Shown one piece after another: positions 26,379 to 35,719 of a DNA stretch of 64,000 nucleotides. How positions within the stretch are numbered: the first letter of the stretch is position 1; every line of letters begins with the position of its first letter. The stretch is taken from positions 62,001 through 126,000 of the forward strand of contig MKTX01000007.1 of the NCBI GenBank assembly GCA_001898465.1, written 5' to 3'. Origin of the DNA: Sphingobacteriales bacterium 39-19. GTDB taxonomy: Bacteria > Bacteroidota > Bacteroidia > Chitinophagales > Chitinophagaceae. Both the position numbers and the translations under genes were made by a program. Below the pieces are notes generated by a model. That model was not told the DNA's origin. It made no database searches and saw only the letters and a list, made by a program, of their open reading frames with translations.

Positions 26379-29228
26379 ATGCCAAAAGATACTTCTATTC
26401 AATCGGTTTTAATTATAGGTTCGGGCCCTATTGTTATAGGACAAGCCTGCGAATTTGATTACAGCGGTACCCAGGCGGCCCGCAGCTTACGGGAAGAAGG
26501 TATCCGGGTGATCCTCATAAATAGCAACCCGGCAACCATTATGACGGATAGTATGATGGCCGACCGGGTTTATTTATTGCCTTTAACCGTAGAGAGTATT
26601 GAACAAATATTAGAAGAGAATAAAATTGATGCTGTTTTACCCACCATGGGCGGCCAAACTGCCCTTAACCTCTGCAAAGAGGCAGATGAACTGGGCGTTT
26701 GGGAAAAACATGATGTAAAATTAATTGGGGTAGATATTAAAGCCATTGATAAAGCCGAAGACCGTGAAAAATTCCGCAAATGGATGATTCAAATGGGCAT
26801 TTCCGTTTGTGAAGCAAAAATTGCAAACTCATTTTTAGAAGGAAAAGAATTTGCACAGGAAATTGGTTTTCCTTTAGTGCTTCGCCCCTCTTTTACACTG
26901 GGCGGTACAGGCGGGGGTATTGTATTTAAAAAAGAAGAGTTAGATGAAGCATTAAACCGGGCGCTTACCGCCAGCCCCTTGCATGAAGTGCTGGTAGAAA
27001 AAGCAGTACTGGGCTGGAAGGAGTTTGAGCTGGAACTGCTCCGGGATAATAATGATAATGTAGTGATCATTTGTGCCGTAGAAAATTTTGACCCGATGGG
27101 CGTGCACACCGGCGATAGCATAACGGTAGCCCCTGCCATGACTTTAAGCGATACCGTGTATCAGCGAATGCGCAATACCGCAATTCGTATGATGCGAAAC
27201 CTGGGAAACTTTGCAGGTGGCTGTAATGTACAATTTGCCATGAACCCGCAAACAGAAGAAATTATTGTAGTGGAAATCAACCCCCGGGTAAGCCGCTCTT
27301 CGGCACTGGCCAGTAAAGCAACCGGCTATCCCATTGCAAAAATTGCAGCCAAACTGGCAATTGGTTATAATTTAGATGAATTAAAAAACCAAATTACCCA
27401 GTCTACCTCTGCCTATTTTGAACCGGCGTTAGATTATGTGATTGTAAAAATACCCCGTTGGAATTTTGATAAATTTAAAGGCGCTGATGATACACTCGGG
27501 TTTCAAATGAAAAGCGTAGGAGAAGTGATGGGCATTGGCCGTAATTTTTCCGAAGCCATGCAAAAAGCTTGTCAGAGCCTGGAAAACGAAGCAGTAGGCC
27601 TGGGCTATTATGGTAAAAGCCTGATGCATGCCGATGAATTGATAGAATATATTAAAATTCCCAAATGGGATCGCATATTTAGAATAAAAGATGCCTTGAT
27701 GGCAGGCGCCAGTGTAAAACGAATTTGTGAAAGCACGCTAATAGATCGTTGGTTCATTTATCAAATTCAAGAGATTTGCGATTGTGAAAGAGCAATAGCA
27801 AAATACAATTTGCAAACCCTGCCCGATGATCTTTTAACCGAAGCCAAAATGCTGGGTTTTAGTGATGAACAAATTGTGCGCATCATGAAAGAAGAAGATG
27901 CTGATGCCTTATATGAACGGCGAAAAAAAATGAACCTCATGCGGGTATATAAAATGGTAGATACCTGCAGTGCCGAGTTTGAAGCCAAGACGCCGTATTT
28001 TTATTCTTGTTTTGAACTGCCCAATAAACCAGCAAACAAAGATGAATTGCAGCATAATGAATCCATCCCCTCGCAAAAGAAAAAAATAATTGTACTGGGC
28101 AGTGGCCCCAACCGAATTGGGCAGGGAATTGAGTTTGATTACTGTTGTGTACATGGCCTGCTGGCTATTAAAGAATGTGGCTACGAAGCCATCATGGTAA
28201 ACTGTAATCCCGAAACCGTTTCTACAGATTTTGATATTGCCGATAAACTTTATTTTGAACCCGTATTTTGGGAACATATCCGGGAAATTATAGATCATGA
28301 AAAACCCGATGGTGTCATTGTACAGTTGGGCGGGCAAACCGCATTAAAACTGGCTAAATTAATTCATGAAAAAGGAATTAAAATATATGGCACTAGTTTC
28401 GATAATATGGATATTGCCGAAGACCGTGGCCGCTTTAGCGATATGCTGAAAGAATTAAATATTCCATATCCAAAATATGGGACAGCTTATAATACGGATG
28501 ATGCAATTGAAGTGGCACACCAGGTAGGGTACCCCGTATTGGTAAGGCCCAGCTACGTTTTGGGCGGCCAGCGGATGCGAATTGTATTGAATGATGAAGA
28601 ACTGGAAAAAGGAGTACTGAGTTTATTGAAACATTTGCCGGGAAATAAAATTTTGATAGATCACTTTTTAGACCGTTGCCAGGAAGCAGAAATTGATGGC
28701 ATTTTTGATGGTGAAGAATTCCACATCATGGGTGTAATGGAACATATTGAGCCCGCAGGTATTCATAGCGGCGATAGCAATGCAGTATTACCCCAGTTTA
28801 ATCTTTCGCCATTAATTGTACAAACCATGGAAGAGTATGCTGAAAAACTGGCCCGATCGCTAAACATACTGGGGCTCATCAATATCCAGTTTGCCATTAA
28901 AGATGGAACCGTATATGTAATTGAAGCCAATCCCAGAGCCAGCCGTACCACCCCTTTTATTGCAAAAGCCTACCAAATTCCCTATTTGAATATTGCCACC
29001 AAAGTAATGCTGGGCGAGGCTAAATTAAAAGATTTTAGTTTTCAAAAAAACTTAAAAGGCTTTGCCATAAAAGAACCCGTATTTTCTTTTAATAAGTTTC
29101 CCGGTGTAAATAAAGAATTAGGCCCCGAAATGAAAAGTACCGGAGAAGCCATACGTTTTATAAAAGACCTGAGAGACCCCTACTTTCGGCAATTGTATAA
29201 AGAAAGAAGTATGCACCTGAGTAAATAA
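26379..29228 (+). CDS. carB: carbamoyl-phosphate synthase large subunit, lacking the MGS regulatory domain
   Basis: 949 residues. The first ATP-grasp half has [44 protein letters not shown] and [20 protein letters not shown]. The second half repeats them with [41 protein letters not shown] and [12 protein letters not shown]. The chain ends after [22 protein letters not shown], where longer enzymes (about 1,070 residues) continue with the allosteric methylglyoxal-synthase-like domain. I believe this short form is usual in Bacteroidota. It makes carbamoyl phosphate for pyrimidine and arginine synthesis. carA is not adjacent. Confidence 0.95.
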   Translation: MPKDTSIQSVLIIGSGPIVIGQACEFDYSGTQAARSLREEGIRVILINSNPATIMTDSMMADRVYLLPLTVESIEQILEENKIDAVLPTMGGQTALNLCKEADELGVWEKHDVKLIGVDIKAIDKAEDREKFRKWMIQMGISVCEAKIANSFLEGKEFAQEIGFPLVLRPSFTLGGTGGGIVFKKEELDEALNRALTASPLHEVLVEKAVLGWKEFELELLRDNNDNVVIICAVENFDPMGVHTGDSITVAPAMTLSDTVYQRMRNTAIRMMRNLGNFAGGCNVQFAMNPQTEEIIVVEINPRVSRSSALASKATGYPIAKIAAKLAIGYNLDELKNQITQSTSAYFEPALDYVIVKIPRWNFDKFKGADDTLGFQMKSVGEVMGIGRNFSEAMQKACQSLENEAVGLGYYGKSLMHADELIEYIKIPKWDRIFRIKDALMAGASVKRICESTLIDRWFIYQIQEICDCERAIAKYNLQTLPDDLLTEAKMLGFSDEQIVRIMKEEDADALYERRKKMNLMRVYKMVDTCSAEFEAKTPYFYSCFELPNKPANKDELQHNESIPSQKKKIIVLGSGPNRIGQGIEFDYCCVHGLLAIKECGYEAIMVNCNPETVSTDFDIADKLYFEPVFWEHIREIIDHEKPDGVIVQLGGQTALKLAKLIHEKGIKIYGTSFDNMDIAEDRGRFSDMLKELNIPYPKYGTAYNTDDAIEVAHQVGYPVLVRPSYVLGGQRMRIVLNDEELEKGVLSLLKHLPGNKILIDHFLDRCQEAEIDGIFDGEEFHIMGVMEHIEPAGIHSGDSNAVLPQFNLSPLIVQTMEEYAEKLARSLNILGLINIQFAIKDGTVYVIEANPRASRTTPFIAKAYQIPYLNIATKVMLGEAKLKDFSFQKNLKGFAIKEPVFSFNKFPGVNKELGPEMKSTGEAIRFIKDLRDPYFRQLYKERSMHLSK

Positions 29229-29383
29229 ATAGCGTATTCTTTTTATTCATGTATGGCACAGTACCCGGCTTACTGGGTGATTTGTGAATCCTGTATTTAT
29301 TCCATTCATATAATTATTTAATTAATTTAAAAGAGAATAATTACCTTCCTTATCTATTTAATTCTTGAATTAATAAGCGATAT

Positions 29384-32300
29384 ATGAAAATTAAATTTTT
29401 ATTGATAGCCTTATGCATGCATACCATGTTACTGGCTCAAAACAATGCAGGTCTTTTTCGTTTCCCCGATGTATCTGCCTCAGAAATTGTATTTAGCTAT
29501 GCAAATGATTTGTGGGTGGTTGCCAAAAACGGGGGGCAGGCATATAAAATAAGTTCCCCGCCCGGCCAGGAATCATTCCCCAGGTTTTCTCCTGATGGAA
29601 AAAATGTAGCATTTACCGCAAACTACGATGGTAATTTTGATGTTTACCGTACTTCTATACAGGGAGGATTGCCTGTGCGGCTTACCTATTTTGGCGGTAC
29701 CGACCGTGTGGTTGATTGGGCTCCCGACGGAAAAAATATTTTATTTGCTTCGGGCCGTGAAAGTGGCAAAGAAAGGTTCAACCAATTTTACAGCATCAAC
29801 CTCAATGGCGGGCCGGCAACAAAATTGCCTTTAGCCTATGCCGAATATGGATCTTACTCTCCCGATGGCAGCCAGCTTGCCGTAGTTTTCCGTTCACAGG
29901 CATTTAGAAACTGGAAGCGCTACCGGGGTGGTACTACGGCCGATATTTATATTTTTGATTTTAAAACAAATACTTCAAAAAATATTTCTGCCGATACCGA
30001 TGCGGGTGAAGAATTTCCTATGTGGGTAGGTAACGATATTTATTTTATTAGCGACCGGGGCAAAGAAAACCGAATGAACTTATGGCGCTATAATATCAGC
30101 AATGGCAGCCGCCAGCAATTAACCAGCTATACTGATTTCGATATTCAATTTCCTGCATCCGGACCTGGAGATATTGTATATGAACAGGGTGGGTATATCC
30201 ATTTATTCAATATCGCATCGGGCCAGGATAAAAAAGTAGATATTCATATCGCTACCGATGAAATGGCATTGCATAGCAGAACAGAAAATGTACAATCATT
30301 AATTTTTAATACCAACATTAGCCCCGATGGTAAAAGAGTAGTGATGGAAGCCCGGGGCGATATTTTTTCTTTACCGGCAACAGAAGGGTTTGTAAAAAAT
30401 ATTACTGCCAGTTCCCAAGCAGCAGACCGCTATCCATCCTGGTCGCCGGATGGAACCAAACTGGCCTGGTGGAGCGATGAAACCGGGGAATACCAGCTCT
30501 ATATTAAAGACCTGAAAAACGAATTGCCGGCAAAAAAAATAACAAATTATAAAAATGGTTTTCGGTACCATACTTTCTGGTCGCCCGATAGTAAAAAAAT
30601 AGCCACCATCGACCAGGCTGGTGTAATCCAAATCATTAGCATTGCGAATGGAAATATTGAAAAAGTTGACCAGGCTTTACGCTGGGCAGACGGGCCGTTG
30701 CGAAGCTTTACACCCAGTTGGTCGCCCGATAGCCGCTACCTGGCCTATCACAGGGACCTGGAAAATCAGCATGAAGGCATTTTTATTTATGATGCCGATG
30801 AAAAGAAATCACATACCGTTACATCCGGTTTTTACAATGCTACCAATCCCCAGTTTGATCCCGGCGGTAAATATTTATACCTGTTAACAGGCCAAAATTT
30901 TAATCCCGTTTACTCTGATCTTGACAATACTTTTGTGTACCCCAATACCACGATGGTTGGCGTTATCAGCCTTCAAAAAAATACTCCTTATGTGCTGGCC
31001 CCCAAAAATGATTCAGTAACCTATAAAATAACCGAAGAAGAAAAATTACCCAAGGCAGATAGCGCCAAAGTTGTAAAAAAGAAAAAAGAAAAAGGAATTG
31101 CTGAATTAAAACAAGCTGCAAAAAATACAGTGATTGATTTTGACGGGATGGAAGAACGATTATACCTGTTGCCTGTAAAGCCCGGTAATATCAGCAACCT
31201 GCAGGCTACCAATGAAAAAATATATTATTTACGTTTTGCAAATGCCGGTTCAGATGGAGAAGCTGCTTCTTTAACTTATTTTGACCTGGATAAAAAGGAA
31301 GAGAAAACCGTAATGAGTAATGTAAACGGGTATGTTCTAAATTTTAATACGGATAAAGCATTGGTAAACGCCGGGGGCAAGTATGCCGTAATACCGGTTT
31401 CTGAAAATGCGAAGATAGATAAAACCGTACCCGTGGCAGAAATGGTGATGCAAATAGACCCGAAGCAGGAATGGAAACAAATGTTTAATGATGTGTGGAG
31501 ATTGGAACGGGATTATTTTTATGATGCCAATATGCATGGTGTAAACTGGGCAGGCGTAAAAGAAAAATATGGTAAATTATTAGAGAGCGCCCTCACCCGG
31601 GAAGATGTGAACTATTTAATTGGGGAAATGATTGGAGAATTAAATTCATCCCATACCTATCAAAGCGGCGGCGACCTGGAACGCCAGCGGAAAACGAATG
31701 TAGGCTACCTGGGAATTAATTGGGAGGCCGATGCTGACTATTACAAAGTGGGTAAAATTATCCGTGCCGGCATATGGGATGCCGAAGTTCATTCTCCTCT
31801 CGACATCTCGGGCGTTAATATCCCCGAAGGAAGTTATATTTTAGCAGTAAATGGTATTCCCATTAAAACAGATAAAGAGCCGTATGCCGCTTTTGCCATG
31901 CTGGCCGATAAAACCGTTGAGATTACCTATAATTCAAAACCCGATTTTAAAAATGCCCATACAGCCATTGTAAAAACTTTAAGCAGTGAATTTAGATTAC
32001 GTTATCTCAACTGGGTAGAAGGCATGCGTAAAAGAGTAGAGGAAGCTACCCGGGGCGAAGTGGGATATTTATTTGTACCCAGCACGGGGGTAGATGGCCA
32101 AAATGAACTGGTAAGGCAGCTAAATGCACTGAGCGATAAAAAGGCATTAATTGTAGATGAGCGGTTTAATAATGGTGGCCAAATACCCGATCGCTTTATT
32201 GAATTACTCAATCGTAAACCATTGGTATTTTGGGCCACCCGTGATGGGCATCCCTGGCATTGGCCGCCCAATGTTTTATTTGGCCCCCGGGTCATGCTTA

Positions 32301-32650
32301 TTAATGGCTGGAGTGGTTCGGGCGGAGATGCCTTTCCCTATTATTTTAAAAAAGAAAAATTAGGCCCCCTGGTGGGCACACGCACCTGGGGCGGGCTCAT
32401 CGGTATTTCGGGTGTGCCTTCGCTTATTGATGGCGGAAGCATTACGGTTCCCAGTTTTAGAATGTATGATGAAAACGGGTGGTTTAAAGAAGGCCATGGC
32501 GTAGACCCGGATATCCAGGTACCTGAAGATTTAGGAGCTTTGGCAAAAGGCGTAGATCCCCAATTAGAAAAAGCCATCGAAACGGTGATGGAATTGATGA
32601 AGACCAAAGGCTTTAGCATACCGAAAGTTCCGGAAGCAGAAAAAAGATAA
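29384..32650 (+). CDS. tricorn protease homologue (S41 peptidase)
   Basis: 1,088 residues with a signal peptide (MKIKFLLIALCMHTMLLAQ). The N-terminal half is a WD/TolB-like propeller with repeated SPDG or SPDS blades (for example FPRFSPDGKNVAF, YPSWSPDGTKLAW, HTFWSPDSKKIA). A basic Lys-rich linker (KKKKEKG) leads to a helical core, a PDZ-like domain (GVNIPEGSYILAVNGIPI) and the serine peptidase region, with the nucleophile in GWSGSGGDAFP near residue 977-979. It is expected to degrade peptides in the periplasm. Confidence 0.93.
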   Translation: MKIKFLLIALCMHTMLLAQNNAGLFRFPDVSASEIVFSYANDLWVVAKNGGQAYKISSPPGQESFPRFSPDGKNVAFTANYDGNFDVYRTSIQGGLPVRLTYFGGTDRVVDWAPDGKNILFASGRESGKERFNQFYSINLNGGPATKLPLAYAEYGSYSPDGSQLAVVFRSQAFRNWKRYRGGTTADIYIFDFKTNTSKNISADTDAGEEFPMWVGNDIYFISDRGKENRMNLWRYNISNGSRQQLTSYTDFDIQFPASGPGDIVYEQGGYIHLFNIASGQDKKVDIHIATDEMALHSRTENVQSLIFNTNISPDGKRVVMEARGDIFSLPATEGFVKNITASSQAADRYPSWSPDGTKLAWWSDETGEYQLYIKDLKNELPAKKITNYKNGFRYHTFWSPDSKKIATIDQAGVIQIISIANGNIEKVDQALRWADGPLRSFTPSWSPDSRYLAYHRDLENQHEGIFIYDADEKKSHTVTSGFYNATNPQFDPGGKYLYLLTGQNFNPVYSDLDNTFVYPNTTMVGVISLQKNTPYVLAPKNDSVTYKITEEEKLPKADSAKVVKKKKEKGIAELKQAAKNTVIDFDGMEERLYLLPVKPGNISNLQATNEKIYYLRFANAGSDGEAASLTYFDLDKKEEKTVMSNVNGYVLNFNTDKALVNAGGKYAVIPVSENAKIDKTVPVAEMVMQIDPKQEWKQMFNDVWRLERDYFYDANMHGVNWAGVKEKYGKLLESALTREDVNYLIGEMIGELNSSHTYQSGGDLERQRKTNVGYLGINWEADADYYKVGKIIRAGIWDAEVHSPLDISGVNIPEGSYILAVNGIPIKTDKEPYAAFAMLADKTVEITYNSKPDFKNAHTAIVKTLSSEFRLRYLNWVEGMRKRVEEATRGEVGYLFVPSTGVDGQNELVRQLNALSDKKALIVDERFNNGGQIPDRFIELLNRKPLVFWATRDGHPWHWPPNVLFGPRVMLINGWSGSGGDAFPYYFKKEKLGPLVGTRTWGGLIGISGVPSLIDGGSITVPSFRMYDENGWFKEGHGVDPDIQVPEDLGALAKGVDPQLEKAIETVMELMKTKGFSIPKVPEAEKR

Positions 32651-32698
32651 TGTTTACTGAGGCATATAAAAAAACTCACCTACGGGTGAGTTTTTTTT
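32643..32698. repeat. terminator-containing direct repeat, left flank of the island
   Basis: AAAGATAATG-TTTACTGAGGCATATAAAAAAACTCACC-type sequence directly after the tricorn gene. A near-identical 56-57 bp copy lies at 37345-37401, so the two bracket the lipoprotein island. Confidence 0.8.
32668..32698. terminator. bidirectional intrinsic terminator after the tricorn protease gene
   Basis: Stem CTCACC/GGTGAG with loop TACG, preceded by A7 and followed by T8. Works in either direction by symmetry. Confidence 0.88.
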
Positions 32699-32782
32699 GA
32701 ATTGGCAATTATGTTTTTAATAGATACAGTTTTGTAATTAAAGCAAATTTTTTCTTACAGAAAATAACTTAAATAAACACCG

Positions 32783-32843
32783 GGGTTTTCCCCCGTAAAA
32801 AATTAGGTTTTTCCCCATTTGTTGTAACAGGTTATTTCCCTAT
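32783..32843 (+). promoter_or_regulatory. three phased GGTTTTTCCCC-type boxes upstream of the 32.9 kb lipoprotein
   Basis: GGGTTTTCCCCCGT at 32783, GGTTTTTCCCCAT at 32806 and GGTTATTTCCCTAT at 32830 are 23-24 bases apart. The last one abuts the -7 box. Two such boxes occur at the same position upstream of the 10.2 kb lipoprotein gene. Probably binding sites for a regulator or an AT-tract structural signal. Confidence 0.45.
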
Positions 32844-32848
32844 GTTTG
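32841..32848 (+). promoter_or_regulatory. -7 box TATGTTTG, 40 bases before ATG
   Basis: TATGTTTGTAAA is nearly identical in sequence and spacing to the box at 10110. The whole stretch from GGTTATTTCCC to ATGAAATTTAA is shared between the two loci. Confidence 0.5.
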
Positions 32849-32880
32849 TAAAATAGTTTTTAACCCTTTACCAAATGTTT

Positions 32881-34484
32881 ATGAAATTTAATTACCCCCC
32901 CCCGCAAAGATTGCAGCCTGCTTTGTTATTTCATTAATTGTTTTTGCAGCCTGTAAAAAAATGGATACAGGCTTCTCTGAAAATACAAAGGATATTACTG
33001 CTAAATTTTTTCAAACCACTTCGGCTCCAAATGCTACCGTACAAAGAGTAATGGAAGAAATAAAAAAACGCAATGAGGAAAAAGAATTTATAACTCAGTT
33101 TGCTAAAGAAAATGGGTATCCTGTTTGGAACAAGGTCATAATAGGAACATCAATTCAACAAAATAATGAAACCAGCTTTATAAACAATAACAGCAATGCT
33201 GAAATAGATACTACAATCTTAATCCCTTTTGTATTGGTAGGCGAAAATACAGTAGAGGGGTTTATTAAAGCTGAGGTAAAACAGCGAACTATTGATTTAA
33301 GTTATTCGCTTGCTAAAGATTATAAGGCTTATGAATTTAAGCAAGATAACTCAAGGGCTTCTTCTACCTCATTTGCCTACTTAAATATACTATTAAACAA
33401 AGTGGTTTTTGGTGTAAATGATTATACAATAACCGATCCCCGGTTATTTAGTACCGATACGGGCCATGTGAACAGCAATAATATTCATATTAATGATATG
33501 AATATTACATTTAGTACGGAAAATACTTACAGGTATATTACATTATGTGGTAGTACTACAACCCAATATGGTTTTTGCGGAACTCCGGATTTTTGTAGAC
33601 GTAATAGAGGTTGCGATGCGGGCAATTGCCCTACCGGCCAATGTTATTTTTATTATACTACCAGTACCACTTGTATTTCTACACTGATTCCTCTTCCCGA
33701 CCCCATGCAAGGGGGTGGCGGTACCGGGGGGTATGGAAATACCGGGGAAATACCGCATGCTTATCCCTGTACAACCCCCGATAACCCCACAGACCCTTAC
33801 ACAGCCCAAAGCAATGTGGTTGACCCTGGCAATTGCCCGCCACCATCAGGCGGGCCGGGCTGGGTGCCTGTGCTTATCGAGGAGCCGCCGTTTGATCCAC
33901 CTACAGATTCCATACCCTCAAATATTTCCAGAGCTTGCGATAAGGAACTGGATTCGCTTTACCAATGGGGAATGAACAATCAATTTAGAGAACAGAGTTT
34001 TATTGTTGTTAAAAAAAATGGATCAATATATCTAAAAAATTTTATGCCTGGTTTTCCGGGTGGAGATAAAACGAGAGTTAACTATACACTTGCAGCAGGA
34101 GAGGAATTATTGGCTTACGCACACATACATGCTGAAGATACCGTGAATTTTTACAGATCATCTTTTTCGCCTGATGACTTAATAGAATTTAATAAAAATG
34201 CTTACAATGTTGGTTATACTGCAATATTAGAAGTAGGAAATGCACGCTATGCTTTTGTATTGGAAGACGTACAAATGAAGTCTAATTTTAATATTAGCAA
34301 GATGGGGCAACATAAAAAACTATTTAATGCAAAATTTAATACTTTAACCTTACAATATCCCAATGGTCAAACTTGTTCTGAGCAAACCTGGATTCAGTAT
34401 TTAGGTTCTGCATCTGTTTCGGGCATTGGCTTTTATAAAGCTACTTCTCCCAATAAAAATAATTACATTAAATTAAATCCATAG
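32881..34484 (+). CDS. modular lipoprotein with HxH...FSPDD C-terminal domain; signal peptide out of frame at a C9 run
   Basis: The ORF track starts at 32961, inside the true gene. ATG AAA TTT AAT TAC at 32881 enters nine C bases (32895-32903); a -1 shift or one added C yields MKFNYPPPAKIAACFVISLIVFAAC, a strong lipoprotein signal, then KKMD. The mature protein (about 507 residues) has a conserved N-terminal half with FFQTT, ENGYPVWNK, IPFVLVGENTVEGFI and TDPRLF, a Cys-rich segment, and a Pro/Gly linker ending NCPPPSGGPGW. The C-terminal domain (about the last 190 residues) has AYAHIHAED followed 12 residues later by SPDD, a JAMM-like pattern. A small secreted gene follows one base later. Function unknown; an effector role is inference. 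Confidence 0.72.
32895..32903 (+). repeat. C9 tract in signal-peptide codons
   Basis: Nine C bases beginning at the sixth codon, after ATG AAA TTT AAT TAC. The start frame stops after 18 codons (TAA at 32935); the lipoprotein frame is one base off, as at the C7 tract near 10.17 kb. Confidence 0.8.
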
Positions 34485-34485
34485 A

Positions 34486-34893
34486 ATGATGAATAAAATA
34501 TTATTTAGTCTTCTATTTATCTTTTTGATGAATAAGGCTGGTGCTCAAGTATCATTAGATGCACAATTGAGAAATTTTCCAATTGCGAATTATCTAAATA
34601 AACCTATTGATACATTAATTGCTCATTTACCAAATGGCTTTGATACTGCATTTATTGTAAGTAGTGCTGGAAGTTTGAATCGAGGTGCTTCACTACAAAT
34701 AAATTATCCAAACAATGAATTTTGGATTGATATTTATATTACAAATGCACATTTTATTACTGTTTGGAAAGATCGAACAACTGGGCCTCCGGAGGTGCTT
34801 TGGCCACTTTCTTTATTGCGAAAAGAAAAAATTGGCAGTATTGCCATTTATAATATGTTATGCGAAATTATTAACGAAGGGGATATATACTAA
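34486..34893 (+). CDS. small secreted protein, partner of the 32.9 kb lipoprotein
   Basis: 135 residues (ATG at 34489 also possible) with a signal peptide MNKILFSLLFIFLMNKAGAQ. The mature part of about 113 residues is mixed alpha/beta (FDTAFIVSSAGSLNRGASLQINYPNNEFWIDIYI) and matches no family I know. It starts one base after the lipoprotein stop, so the pair is one transcript. The position is that of an immunity or accessory gene in effector cassettes; that role is inferred only from context. Confidence 0.6.
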   Translation: MMNKILFSLLFIFLMNKAGAQVSLDAQLRNFPIANYLNKPIDTLIAHLPNGFDTAFIVSSAGSLNRGASLQINYPNNEFWIDIYITNAHFITVWKDRTTGPPEVLWPLSLLRKEKIGSIAIYNMLCEIINEGDIY

Positions 34894-35310
34894 TTATTGT
34901 ATCGTGTACTTACATTAATATAAAAATAATGAGGCAGTATTAGATTCAAAAGCAGCCCGGCCTTCAAAATTGTCCCCCTCTGCAGGTTGTAAAGATTAAA
35001 CTAATTTAAATTTTACACTGGCTTTTAGTAGTATACGAGCCGATGTTGGAAGGTGCCAATGAAGGCGAGGGTACGCCAGACAGCAGTACTCCACCGGAAT
35101 GCGACCAGGTACCCACGGGTGACTTACGCCTCGGTTCGTGGCACACGAACCAATAAATTTTATCAATTAGTGTGTGCAAATAATCCGCAAATCATATTCA
35201 TAAATTAGTAAAAATTTACTTTTTTACTGCCACTATTCATCAATGAAAATATTTGCTGAATGATGAAAACAAGAATTAATTTTGGATTACCTGAAAGAAC
35301 TATAAGATAA
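34894..35310 (+). other. gene-poor degenerate stretch with remnants and a REP-like hairpin
   Basis: About 417 bases with no intact gene. One frame from about 35008 reads PMLEGANEGEGTPDSST and ends at TAA 35154; it may be the tail of a lost module. A more GC-rich patch (35040-35150) ends in the perfect hairpin at 35133. The part after 35160 is very AT-rich and precedes the transposase remnant. Confidence 0.5.
35133..35151. repeat. REP-like hairpin, left of transposase remnant
   Basis: GGTTCGTG GCA CACGAACC, a perfect 8-bp stem with a 3-base loop. The reverse complement of its first 15 bases recurs at 35733-35747 on the other side of the transposase remnant. Confidence 0.75.
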
Positions 35311-35719
35311 AAATTGAAAAAAGTGTATGCCTTTGTGCTAATGCCAAACCATATTCATCTTATTTGGAAGCAACTTAATAATAATGGAAAAGAAATGCCT
35401 CAGGGAAGTTTTTTAAAATATACTGCACATGAATTTTTGAAGAAATTGAAACGCCTCAGGGAAGTCAAAAGAACATGAAGTAATAGCGGCAAATAAAAAG
35501 TATGAAATAGGGCAGTGGTATTCTTTAATTGTTGAAATATATAGTCGTGAAGTAGCCAGTCAAAGGTTAGATTATATTCATTTTAATCTGGTTAGCAAAA
35601 AGTGGGAGTTATCTAAAGATGATCTTGATAATTAATATTCATCTGCTTATTTTTATGAAAACGGAACTGATCATTTTGGGTTTTTAAATAATTTGTATGC
35701 GGAATTTGATGGGGATTGA
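35311..35719 (+). pseudogene. REP-associated tyrosine transposase (Y1/RAYT family) remnant
   Basis: Translation in shifting frames gives VYAFVLMPNHIHLIWKQ, with the HxH metal motif of Y1 transposases, then KEMPQGSFLKYTAHEF and, in another frame, SLIVEIYSREVASQRLDYIHFN and YSSAYFYENGTDHFGFL, all in RAYT order. The N-terminal third is missing and there is at least one frameshift with stops. A 13-bp direct repeat (GCCTCAGGGAAGT at 35397 and 35453) marks an internal scar. REP-like hairpins lie on both sides. The element is dead. Confidence 0.82.
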
